The position numbers and the translations under genes were made by a program. From positions 331,657,920 through 331,721,919 of the forward strand of contig NC_073692.1 of assembly GCF_029784155.1 (NCBI RefSeq): DNA of 64,000 nucleotides. The letters are read 5' to 3'. Positions 48,917 to 60,230 of the stretch are shown here, in pieces. The DNA comes from Uranotaenia lowii. Lineage: Eukaryota > Arthropoda > Insecta > Diptera > Culicidae. The notes beneath the pieces were generated by a model that worked only from the letters and a program-made list of their open reading frames with translations, had not been told where the DNA came from and did not search any database. The stretch's first letter is position 1; each line of letters opens with the position of its first letter.

Positions 48917-49129
48917 TTATTACCAAATTTGCCCGGATATTGCAAAGATTTAGGATATATTGCCTATATTTGTCCGGCCCGGATGCGTGCAGATAAAATT
49001 CTGACAACCTTAATCTTACCCCGCTGTTGCATGGTGCTCAATTTGACGGTACTAATAACTTTTGTATTCGGTTGTATGTACCGTTGTTATTGTAGTAGAG
49101 ACAAGTTTCGAGAAGTTCATTCATGATTT

Positions 49130-50110
49130 CATGATACTTAGTTACTGATTATCAGTAGTATCGTTCAGAAATAATTGTACACCTTTAGCGAAACCTTTAT
49201 TGCTGCTTAACAATTGATTGCCATCCAGATTTCCAGATAAACTATCACGAGCATGTTTCCATTCACTTTAGCGGTTGATCATCGCCATTAATAAAACGAC
49301 GAACCTAATTGCATCTGTTGAAAAGCTTGATGCCCCATCATGTCGGCCAGGATACCGATGATTGTATGTAGTATGATTTGTACCGTCCGTGCTCGTAAAT
49401 CTTCCTGTATGCAGTGCTCTGAACTTTATCGGGAATCTACGTAAGTTGTCGTCACGACACTGATTGGCCACACTATAACAACTCCATATCCTACCAGATA
49501 TGGTCGTTCGAATTAACCAGGACACAACTTTGGGATTCGGTCAACTTCAAGCAAAACCATATCAACTAACACAGTAGGAAGTCATAAATGCGCAAGACGT
49601 GACGAGACGACCTTCAATTGTGTTCAGGTGCTTCACACCGACAAACGCAAAAGAATCACCGCATCGGAGCGCCTGTTGTGATAATCTATTCCGGATATGA
49701 TAGTCATCGCCACATCGAAATGTGTCCGAGAATAATGGGAAATGTCACCACAAAAACTAACAAACATTCAAATCGTATCGTATCGTGGAAATTGAATTAG
49801 CCACTATGGTGCTTTTTTATTGTTCGCCTAGAAGTTAGTATATGGAACAGCACGGCTCGTGATTATCTATATGAACTGAACTACTGGTTCGTTCTGATAG
49901 GTCTGGGATCAAATGAGCCCCAGGCAGGAAGCGATAATTAATTTGCAAACTATATAAGCGCCTCATAGAAACAATATTTACACAGTACTACGTCGTGGCT
50001 ACCAGAACATATTTCCCTGGAACAAAATTATTCTTTATAAGGCCTTTAAAAGAAAATTTCAAGAAGAAAATTATTTTAAAATATCCAATAATCTATAAGT
50101 TAGAAAAGTT
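49130..50110. other. Complex non-repetitive stretch, no gene called
   Basis: 49200-49950 is less AT-rich, free of homopolymers and free of recognised repeats, with only short frames. It could be a regulatory region or an old exon, but no signal is decisive. Confidence 0.35.
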
Positions 50111-50747
50111 TTTGTGATCATTTCACTTAAAACCATATATGAATTACAATCCTCTACTACAAACGAGTCAGGCGCGGTCCCTGATCGGGATGATCACCCT
50201 CCGCCCCACCCCGGAGAGGCAAAAACCGTTATAAAATACTTGCAAACGCTGGAATTTCTAGAAAATCTTAGAACTTTTCTTAGAAGGAGTACTTAGGAAT
50301 TTTCAAAATTTTCCACTCCGTGGGGGTGTCTGTTAAATAAAAGAATATAGGGGAGATGAGGGCATAACGAGCACCCGAGGCATAATGAGAAGTCCATTTT
50401 TCTACATAAGTACGTATTTTCTTAAACAAATTTTCATGAGGACTTGTTTCGTACTACCTATAGTATTAATTTTTCACCAAAAAAGAAATATCCTTTTCAT
50501 ATTTACAGAAATATTAAATAATAACCAGCAAGGTTCTCAAGTGACGAAAATATTATAATTTTTGAGCACCACCAAATAAGCTTTTATGACCTTTAAACCA
50601 TCTTGATCTGAAATGTACGCACTGCAACATGATCTACACATTGATTTTCAATTTTCAGCATCATAAAATTTTTGATTTTTCACTTTAATCAATTGTAAAA
50701 CGCGTTTTTACTTTAATTTGTTCACTAGAGGCGAACAGAGCACTTTC

Positions 50748-50929
50748 AATGAAGGCATATTGAGCATTTTCTGCCGGGGAATCTAGCAGCGAATTCGACT
50801 CGATGAAGTCAATTGAGTAATAGAGCTACAGCTTGGCTTGATTCGTCTGTCGATTTGGCCTAATGGTAAGGTGTCGGAGAGGTAATCAGTAGACTCGAGT
50901 TCGATTCCTGTTCGAGAGGATTTTTTTTT
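50748..50929 (+). repeat. Left inverted arm with tRNA-like Pol III module
   Basis: Pairs with 51143-51330 in inverse orientation at high identity (for example TTCGACTCGATGAAGTCAA and GTCGGAGAGGTAATCAGTAG). From about 50850 it holds an A-box TTTGGCCTAATGGTAAGG and a B-box GAGTTCGATTCC, then a T run (50931-50939) that could end Pol III transcription. The flanks of the boxes cannot form an acceptor stem, so it is SINE-like, not a tRNA gene. Confidence 0.85.
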
Positions 50930-51142
50930 GCACATACCATTCATGATTGATTTTTTTTATTGTTACATTATACGGCTAATAGCATCAAAGTATCATCCGT
51001 CAAACAAAACACCAGAAACATAAGGTATGAGCATGTGTTCATTCTTTGAATTCTACAAACAGACCTAGATTATTTTGTTATTGGTTTGTTTGATGAATCT
51101 ACGCCTCACCGTTTAGTGCAATCATGATCATGAATGATAAAT

Positions 51143-51330
51143 GAAAAAAAAAATCACCTCGACCGGGAATCGAACTCGAGCCTACTGATTACCTCTCCGA
51201 CATCTAACCAATAGGCCAAATCGTCAGACGGTACAAGTTAAGCTGTAGCTCTATTACTCAGTTGACTTCATCGAGTCGAATTTGCTGCTAGAATTTTCGG
51301 CAGAAAACGCTCATTATGCCTTCATTCATG
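51143..51330 (-). repeat. Right inverted arm with tRNA-like Pol III module
   Basis: Minus-strand counterpart of 50748-50929: A-box TTTGGCCTATTGGTTAGATG, B-box GAGTTCGATTCCCGG, and a T run on the minus strand (A run at about 51143-51151). The two modules point at each other across about 210 bp of spacer. Confidence 0.85.
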
Positions 51331-51939
51331 GTGCTCATACTGCCTCGGGGGGTTTCTCATTATGCCTCTACAGTGACTGGTTTTCAGCTTTCGGCAAAAA
51401 TTTTTAAAATGCATTTTTAAATGTTTGAATCTACTTTTTCAAGTTTCATCCAATTAGGCAATAGACTATTTGAGTGTCTGAACACGAAACAATTATGTAA
51501 TTCACATATTACAGCTGTTCTCTATGGTTAAATAAGCGTTTTCCTTAAGGTGGCCATTATGCCCCCATCTCCCCTAGTAATCTCTTAAAAGCTAAAGATT
51601 GAAAAAAGTCGACCAGTCCACCAAACCAAAACAGCTGTAACTTGCAATTCCCTGTACCGATTATCATCAAATAGCTTTTGTTGAGGTACCTACAGTGTTG
51701 ATTTCGGATTTTTTGTCCATATATGTATGTATGTATCTTTCATACATTTAAGCTACATAATAAAATGTAGAGGCAACTTAAAATAAATCACTAATTTGCC
51801 CTCAAATGCCTTAATTTACACGAACAAATGGTTATGCATTTTGTATTTGCATAAACTTTTGAGCTACTAATTCTTCATTTTCTATTAAATTTCAATAGAA
51901 TGACAGATTTCAAAAAGTCAATTATGGAAGTGAATAGAG

Positions 51940-52520
51940 TATGATGGGGTAAAAGACCTTAGTGCTATCCTATTTTTAGAAAATTTTGCAGTTGTTTTTC
52001 TAAAAAACCAAGAGCTGCATTGGATTCCTTAGATTTTTATTTCTCTTCTAAAAAAATACGAAGATAATCGATCAACGCATTTGATAGCAGTAGCGAAGAT
52101 GCCAAACTGCTATCGAAACGTACTCTTACCCCACCTCTGGGGCAAAAGTTCGAATGATGTGGGGTAAAAGTACCACCATCCAGAATTCTACAATTTTGCA
52201 TGAAGTCAAGAGTAAAATTATTTAATATCAATTTTTGCTTACTTTTGTGTCCGCTTCGGATACAAATCCTATACATGGGCGAACAACTTGCGCGGATTTG
52301 GAGTTCTCAGTAATTGTTCATATTCAACAGGTTTACGAAACCCCGTTCTCATCGTATTTGAGCAAGTTTTCGCGTGAGCAAGTCTTTGTAGGAACAAAAA
52401 TATGCGCTGATGTTCCCAGTGAATTTTAGAAAGAAATTAAACTTTTCCGTTCAGATTTACTTCAGTAGACCCTGTATATCATTCGTACTTTTGCCCCATT
52501 TGCAGTTCGTACTTTTGCCC
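51940..52520. repeat. Cluster of TTTTGCCCC/GGGGTAAAA inverted words
   Basis: GATGGGGTAAAAG at 51942 and 52156, CTCTGGGGCAAAAG at about 52134, and CGTACTTTTGCCCC twice at 52485-52521. Likely a decayed TIR element with palindromic subterminal repeats; ends unclear. Confidence 0.5.
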
Positions 52521-55042
52521 CTTCAATGTTTCTGGTGATTCACAGTTTATTGTGCAAAACAGAAACATATGTTAACACAGAAACATATTAATTAAATTCT
52601 TTCTTCGGCATTTGCTAGTGGTTGAAAACAACAAACTTTCATTGAAAGCCAGAATTTTGATTGCTCAAACATTAAAAATTTTGTCAGGATGAAGGCAGTC
52701 CAAATAACTATCAATCCAAATAACTATCAATCCAGCCAGAGTTTTGAATTAACTATTGTGTTTAATTTTTTTAATTTAGTTTAACGATATAATTTATAAC
52801 CTTTGAGTAATGCTTCTGAATGTAACACATTCGCACAAGAGAAACAAGATATATCTCAGCATTTGTTAAAATGATCGAAATTACTATTTCAAATCACAAA
52901 CATATAGCAAAATCTGAGTTTATTTTGCAAGTTTTGTTCAATTAAAAAAACTAGTTTTTATTTATAAAAAATCTTCTATAGAACTTTTATTATCGAATAA
53001 ATTTTTAACAAAAATATTTGCTGATAAAGAAGCATGCAATCTTCCCGAAAAATATTTAACCGAGAATTATTTTATCGGGAGAATCCATAAACATTATTCT
53101 TAAATTTTAAATTTAGATCTAGTATTAAATAATCAGATTCGAATCACACAAATATGTACATATGTAATCTTTTATAGAAAATTTCATTCACCAACTGTCT
53201 AATCTCAAGAGCTTGATAGATTATACTTTTTTTTATTTGAGCGTAGATTATTTAAGAAATTAAAGGCTTTTTTGAAAAAAAAATCTAATGCTGTATTCAA
53301 TTTTAATAAACTAAATTCGTCAGATTTTTTAGCAAATGCAAAGATTTAAACCGTCGCTGAAAGTAAGTTTGCTTTTTTATTACTATAGTCTTCCGTATAC
53401 AAATATAGCTTCAAAATCTGGCTTTTACAAACGTCAAGAAGAAAAAATACGAATAACTATCAATGTAAAAGAACTCAATTATGAATAATCAAATGGTATT
53501 AAAAATTTCTGTTTATTGTTTGTTTATTCATGCATTGATGGAGTAAAAATTTCTACCGAAAAAATAGGTCACAAATCCCCCCCCCCCCTTCCATGACGCG
53601 GCTCTTCCTACGGCCCTGATTTCATTAATGATTAACAGTTTTTATAAAAAAAAAACCATTCTCCATTCTCCAAAAACTTGCCTATGTTTTCATTTTTCCC
53701 AGGAAAGATAAACCCAGATTGAATCCACTCTGAATCTGAAAATTCGGTTATTACAATTGTAATTTATTAGGATTTTTTTATTAAAAAATAGTATTAACTA
53801 TCACAAATTAACCCTTTTTAAATATTTTTTTATTTCATTTTTCAAATATGTACAAAAAGTTTAGAAATATTAAGTGCATGAAGAAAAAACACTCTGATGA
53901 AAGTCTTGCGCTGATTTTAGGATCCTCAGGAAAAAATATTGTAGATAACTTGAAGATTTTTTAAAACATTTTCTTCTACCAAAATGTGTGTTTCTTTTCA
54001 TTTATGAAATGAAATTTATATCGAAAGATTCTTCAAAGAGTTCTTTAAGTTATTATTTTTAAAACTACCAAATGAACAAATGACGAAATTTATCTTTTTA
54101 TCAATATTTTATCGCAGTTAATATTAACAATTCGCAATTTTTTAATAAAAGGATGTATAAGTTGTATAAAAGGATATCAAAATAAGTATGTTGAGAAAAT
54201 TTGTACAAAGTTTTCACTGTTCTTCTTCAATTTTGATTTTTCGAAATACAAACCACTAATTTTGTGACATGAAATTTTGAGGGAAGACAAGGAGCAGTGT
54301 TCAGCAAATGTGTCTCATTTGCAATTGAAACCCCCCCCCCCCTCCCCTCTCATCACCCCCTCTCTTCGCTTTCTCAAAATGAAGGTTTTTTCGCCAGATT
54401 TTTGAAAATTTGTTAAATCACACTACCCCCCCAAGAGTCAGCTCTAGGACCGCCCCTGATGAGCCCTCTTCACTTTGAAAGAGAGAAAGGGTGAATAATC
54501 TAATCCAACAATAAACCATACACTTTGGTATAAACAAAGAGTTTATTAAACTTTTAAAAATACTGCAATTTCATCATTTTATTGTATTGTACATCTGTTA
54601 ATCTATGATTCAAGGTTTTTTTTGGATAAATTGGATAAATTTTCAAAATTTCAAACAGTTAGAAGAGCAAAAGCAACTGTTGAAGTTGGTAATTCTATCA
54701 TTTTTTTTTTGATAAACAACATGTGTTTTTAAGCCGCTAAATTGATAAAAATTTGAAATTTTAGGGAAAGTCGCAAACCCATCAGATAATCAAAAAAACA
54801 TTTTAGTTTGGCAAAATCAATTACTGCTACCAATCTTATCATACTTTTTCAATTCAAAGTAAGAAATCTAAATTTGATTTTGTCCAAAAAAATTATAATT
54901 TCGGAAATCCATTAAAAATTTAAAAATTCTGTGAAATCTGTGAAAATTTCAAAATTCTGTGTTCTGTGACACAGATTCTATGATGAAAATTTGCTCAAAA
55001 TTCTGTGAAATTACAGATTTTTCTGTGATTTCGGCAACCTTG
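52521..55042. other. No gene seen; AT-rich, C-runs at 53577 and 54330
   Basis: Homopolymer-rich sequence. C-runs at about 53577-53589 and 54330-54352 may be edges of decayed repeats. No ORF or boundary recognised. Confidence 0.5.
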
Positions 55043-55229
55043 GTTGTAAGTAGGGTTACCATATCCTGCAACGCCAAAAAGAGTAGATACATTGAGAAAT
55101 AATTTCAAAATTACAAAGACAATCGCTATTTATTCAAAACCGTGATTTTTTAGGTCATTCAAATAGTGCCAATTTGTTGCAAGATATGTGACTTAATTGA
55201 CAAATGCTCAGAATTCGAAGTATTCAGTA

Positions 55230-56192
55230 CCGTCAAACGGGGCATCATGCAAAAGCAGGGTTAAATGCAACGTTGGTATACCACAACGCTTATTCAATTT
55301 TTATTTCAATATACTGTTATAAAGTTATCATTGAATTATAACAAATTGATGATGACATAGTTTTTAATATCTTGAAAGAGTTTTTAAAAATTTCTGATTG
55401 TCATAAAAAATTAAAAAAAAATCGAGCAATAAATGTACAAATTTTTAAATTTTTCGTTGCCGTAAAAAACTTTACCCAGTATGACGGATTGGCTTAATGA
55501 TATCACCTAAAATCTTTATATTGCTTTTATTATCCTATACCAACACTGTTGGTGTAAAAATATGTTTCGGACAATCACCAATTTTATTTAAATTGATATT
55601 TTTATAATTCACTTAGCAGTCTGGGGCAAAAGGCAACAAAATGAAAATCAGAACTAAAACTCATAAATCTCGTTCCCATATGCTGAGATGTGATTATTTT
55701 GCATTATGCGTTTGTTAACATTCAAATTTCATCCATCCTAAGATTTATTTTCATGATTTAAGCTAATAGAATATTTGTAGTATTTTTTACCCCTAAATGT
55801 ATGCAGCAAGATTACACTTTTCCTTAAAAATATTTTCGATAGAAAAATGTAAAATTTAATTCGAAAAAAAACAAAAAATTACTGCAATTAGTGCTTTATA
55901 CGTTATGACATCACAAATGTATCGAAAACCATAAATTTTCAAACGTTTTCATTTAATTTTTCATAAATAACAGAGTTTGTTGCAACTTGCCTCTTTTTCT
56001 TAGTTGGGTGAAAATCGCATGTTTTAAAAATTTAAAAATAACTTATAAAACCAAAAATTTTTCTGACTACGTCAATTTGGTGTACCATCAACCTTAAAAC
56101 TTTTGATAGACAAGAGGAATGATTCTCTGTAGGCATTCAGATTTTAGAAGCCATCGAATTTGAAAAGTGTTGCATGTTGCCCCAGTTGACGG
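55230..56192. mobile_element. Nested TIR element, CCGTCAA ends, TA duplication
   Basis: The left end CCGTCAAACGGGGCATCATG and right end in complement CCGTCAACTGGGGCAACATG, with TA on both sides (55228-55229 and 56193-56194). 963 bp, no ORF. Confidence 0.85.
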
Positions 56193-57027
56193 TATTCGAT
56201 TTTATACTGAGGAAGCACACCAAAGTTGATAAAAAAAAAAAAAAAAATTTAAAAGAGTTTTTTAGAGGCGTATTTTTTCACTCTTCGAAAACATTATTGG
56301 TGATTCGTTCGCTTGTGATTTGTGCACTATGCTTTTAAGTAAGTTGTTGTTATGCATATTGCCTACTGTTCACTGCATTTTTAAAGCACTGACCATACTG
56401 ACTGGACACTCGATTTCGTTTTCTGGATAATTTTTCTAACAGTACGCAATATCGATTCCAGAGTGCGCATCGATCGATTTGAAGAAATGCTATCCCAGTT
56501 AGGAAATGCCACCCAACTTTAAAATAAAAACAGGCAATTTCTGCGATAAAATCGGGCTAAACAGGTACATTTTTCCTACAGGGCATTTGTATCGGAAAAA
56601 TGGTAGGTTCCCCACCTACCGTCGGTATTGCGAACCTGCTAAATGTGACGAAAAAAATTAGCCAGAAAATGATCGAATTTTTGTTCTAAGTGTCCTGTCA
56701 GTATGATCAGTGTTTAAAGGCTCTAATTTTGAACGAAAGATTGAAATCGTGAATGTACTCGTTATTCCTTTTGTAGGAATCAATCCGTTAAATCATTTTA
56801 CAAAAGAAGCGAAACTGAAGTGCTGTGCAACGAATGCATTAAAAAGTTGGATTTTTTGGATTTATGAGAATACAATCTTCATGTATAGGAAGAAATAATT
56901 TAATTTATATGAGAAAATTTCATTTATTTCCTTCGCCAAAAAAAGAGTACATTTGGTAAAATTTTACCAAAAAAAGAGTACGCTTATTTTTCGATCGAAA
57001 AAGAGTACATGTACTCTTAAAAGAGTA

Positions 57028-57954
57028 GGGGGAGTGGGATATCGTGGGCCACTCTCAATATCGCAGCTGTGTGTTGAGATAAAAATCTCAATCCAACTGT
57101 CATCGTTGTTGTTTTGCGTAAGCATGTTTTTCTATATGTTGTTGACTTATGTACGTATCATATGCTTCTTTTATTTAACTAGCTTAGACAAATGTACTTA
57201 CATAATTAAATAAGCACCCGCAAAATGCATTCGTAGGAGACCTAAAGTACATAACAAAAATATGCTCATACGCTTATGATCTTAGTTTTGTCATGTTCTT
57301 TCACGTGGAAAAGGAATTTTTGATAAAACATCAAGAAGCCTTACAAACGCAACCAATTTGCAAATCATAGCTTGTGGGGAATCGTGGGCCACATTTTGTG
57401 GGGTATCTTGGGCCACCTATATTTTGGTGGTTTTTTATAAATTATGAACTTAAAATACGTTTTTCCTATCTGCAAAGTTTTCTTATGCCAAATAAAGAGT
57501 TGTGAAAAATATGTTGTCCATTTTTTCCAATGCGATAGAGACGAACAAAAATCCTATAAAAGGAATTTTGTCAAAATGTTCGCGAACCAGGAATCAGAAG
57601 CTTTTTGATCATACACAACTCTCTTTTTTATTTCCTCATCTGGAATTGCTTGAAAATAACTAAATGTATTATAAAATTTCAGTTTTGGGTCAACTCATAA
57701 ACTTTGCACGTTATCTTGTCAATTTGGATTTGGTGGCCCACGTTTTCCCACAGCTTTTCAAAATAAAAAAAATTACTTTTTTCAAAACAGTCAGAACTCG
57801 GGAAACTCATGTATTTCAAAAATAAACAAAAATGCCTAATAATACCTCTAAAAATGTAGAAAATCTTTCCATTTATTTATTTTCTTTTTAACTTTTATAA
57901 TGAAATACTTATAAAGCAAAGAAAAAAAGTGGCCCATGATACCCCACTCTCCCC
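57028..57954. mobile_element. Nested TIR element, GGGGGAGTGGGATATCGTGG ends
   Basis: The left end reads GGGGGAGTGGGATATCGTGG and the right, in complement, GGGGAGAGTGGGGTATCATG, both followed inward by GCCAC. TA flanks both (57026-57027 and 57955-57956). GTGGGGAATCGTGGGCCAC and GTGGGGTATCTTGGGCCAC are repeated inside (57374-57417). No transposase. Confidence 0.88.
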
Positions 57955-57979
57955 TACGTATGGTATCCCTAGTTGTAAG

Positions 57980-59440
57980 CACACTTATGGGTAACCCACT
58001 AAGATTGTGATGGATAAAATAGTTAAAGGTCTCAGAGAATTTAAAGTTCGTTCGTTGTTTATTGACAAGTTCGATCCGAATTGTGTATCAACACTTAGTG
58101 TAGAGATTTATTCTGATTGTGATCGGTGGCATACATTTTATTTACTCGGCTATATAGAATAAGTTTGGCTTTAACAAGCTATTTTGACGAACAGTCATGT
58201 TTTCATGACCAAAAAACATTGTCTGTGATACTTAAATAATGATTGCATTGGGAAGAAGAACCTATAGTTAATCACAAAAAAAACCACTCACGAGTGTCGC
58301 CCTAGAACTATGACGCAGTGTCTCATTTGGAGCGAAAGGTATGTTTGTCTAGATTTGGAATCACTCACTCCCATACGAGGAAAACAATGATGAAATTTTT
58401 TCAATCGTGTTTATATGTAGCTTATCAGTCATTCTGGGAAATTTCGTGATCACGATATCTTATGAAAAATTAAATTTTATTAGCTCTTTTACGACTAAAA
58501 CTATCCGAGTAATAATTTTCGCATATAGTTTTATTGATTTAAATTGGTTTCAAATTTCTTGCACGCTTTTTAAACGTGACTCAAATAATCGATCTGTTTG
58601 TTTCGATTTTTTTTTGTCTTTCTAAGTTACTGGGTGAAGTGTTGTTTTTTTTAATGACTCTGCACTCAAGAGCGACACTTGAACGAATTGCTCAAGAAAA
58701 ACAAATTGAAGAGCAAATAACCTTTTGCCACCTAATTATTTGTCCAGAGAATTTATTCAGCAGTTGAAAGAGGCTCGTTAAACGACCTTGAAAAAAATTC
58801 CAACTCGGAATACTACATTGTACCGTACTATGATAACATAACCGGTTCCCCGGTTTCCTAATTTATTGCGCACTCTCTAATGCTTCGATAACACTAGGAA
58901 CTTGCAGCAGCTGACTTGCAGCATTACTTGAACGGGAAAAACCGCGCCTAGGTTAATGTTACGACGAATAACTATGGGTACATAAATATATTTGCATGAA
59001 TGGGCACTATCACTCCGGTGTCATACAGTTAGAATACGACTAACCTCGAAAATTGGACTGCGCTATTTTTAGAAGATAGTCCTAATGTTATGCTCGCTAA
59101 TATAAAACCATAAAGATATTGTTTGTCTTCACAAGGTTGATTTGTGTTTGAGGTGGGTGCAACTTCATATTTTTTATAAGTTACAAATTTAAAAATAAAT
59201 TAGTATGTACCTATTGTGGTGTTTGATCTTGAATCTTGGAATGGTTATAAAAAATGTCAAGTGTAATGTAGATACAAATTCCAAATAAGTTTACGACAAT
59301 TTGAATAAGCTATCTTGTTTCACTAAAAGCGAAAGATCAGAGAACTACTGCTCAATAACCCCACTTTGCGGAGTCAAGTTCACGTTCAAGACTCAACTGT
59401 AATCAATGACGTCTCACACTACACTATTATGTCTGTATAC
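57980..59440. other. No gene seen
   Basis: Mixed-composition sequence with short frames (58407-58625, 58576-58767) that show no domain. No repeat boundaries recognised. Confidence 0.45.
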
Positions 59441-59719
59441 ATAAATGCTAGTCGCGTTTATAGCACGCTCTCGGTATGATCTCTGACAAGTTCCTTCCGC
59501 CCAGTTAGTTATTCTGTAGAACGACCGAGTGAGCAATACTAGGTGTAGAAAAATAGTCGCGCGTTGTTATCTCCACGAAACTACTCTCGTTTTACCTCGC
59601 CTTTTCACTACTTATTGGCGGTTGGCAGTAAATCCACCCTTAAGGACTGGTAAACACACGACAAAGATACCATACATCAAACAATAAAACCATTGCCAAT
59701 TTATTCACGCGATTCTTCG

Positions 59720-60226
59720 GGTTGAGCGAGAGAGCGATCTTCCATATGCTTGACAACGGCGTTCCCGGTCGACGGTTTCAGTAATTGGCTTTATCATTCT
59801 GACTGGATCTGCATTCATATACGGGTTTCCGCGTTTTGTAAATATTGTTACAACTTGTGTCGGCTTCAATGAACAACACCTGGCGATCAACTCCGGGTGT
59901 TGATACCTCACTTTTAATGAATCGTACATCGTTACGGATTGCGCTCGATTGATCTGTTATGTTCATCTCTCGCTATAAACCGCGATGATGCCATTGATGA
60001 TGATAGCCATCAGCAGACGGCTACCGGCACGAGGTGAGATCATTCAAGCTTCTGCAAGGAAGGTAAATGACACCCGACGACGCCCTCATCGGCGGAGCAA
60101 CTTCTGGACCGGGAACTGCTGGAAGCGGAACTGCACGACTTCCCTGTCAACAGGAAGCTGTGACTTAACTAAACAGAACTGGTTAAGGACGTTCTTCGGG
60201 CAGCCGTTTCAGACTCGTTTAGCAAG
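59720..60226 (+). promoter_or_regulatory. Candidate promoter and first exon with several donors
   Basis: A GAGA-like GAGCGAGAGAGCG at about 59725 is followed by TATAAA at 59974-59979 and an ATG-rich start at 59985 (MMPLMMIAISRRLPARG). Three donor-like sites follow: GAG|GTGAGA (60034), AAG|GTAAAT (60063) and CAAG|GTAATA (60227). An 81-codon frame runs 59985-60230. The TATA is too close to the ATG for a usual leader, so the ATG may be upstream of the true start. GC-rich relative to flanks; no acceptor seen. Confidence 0.35.
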
Positions 60227-60230
60227 GTAA

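Larger units (their letters stand above)
50350..51574. mobile_element. TIR element (GGGGAGATG-GGGCATAA) with TA duplication
   Basis: The left end GGGGAGATGAGGGCATAACG and right end in complement GGGGAGATGGGGGCATAATG are near-identical; TA flanks both sides (50348-50349 and 51575-51576). Words GGCATAATGAG repeat inside both halves. Two tRNA-like modules lie in inverted arms (next entries). No transposase. Confidence 0.9.
55051..57971. mobile_element. hAT-like element with 8-bp duplication and two nested insertions
   Basis: Ends TAGGGTTACCATA and TATGGTATCCCTA; GTTGTAAG lies just outside both (55043-55050 and 57972-57979), an exact octamer that ties the two ends together. It shares its start and its TCGATCGAAAAAGAGTACAT block with the MITE at 20714. 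About 1.9 kb of the 2921 bp is two later TIR insertions (55230-56192 and 57028-57954). A short frame at 56710-56898 is unassigned. Confidence 0.9.

Noticed and set aside
48402..49007. 201-codon minus-strand frame
   Set aside because: It overlaps SINE (b), including the antisense of its tRNA-like head, and has no domain; a chance frame.
50850..50919. Functional tRNA gene
   Set aside because: A and B boxes are present but neither T stem nor acceptor stem pairs; tRNA-like SINE module.
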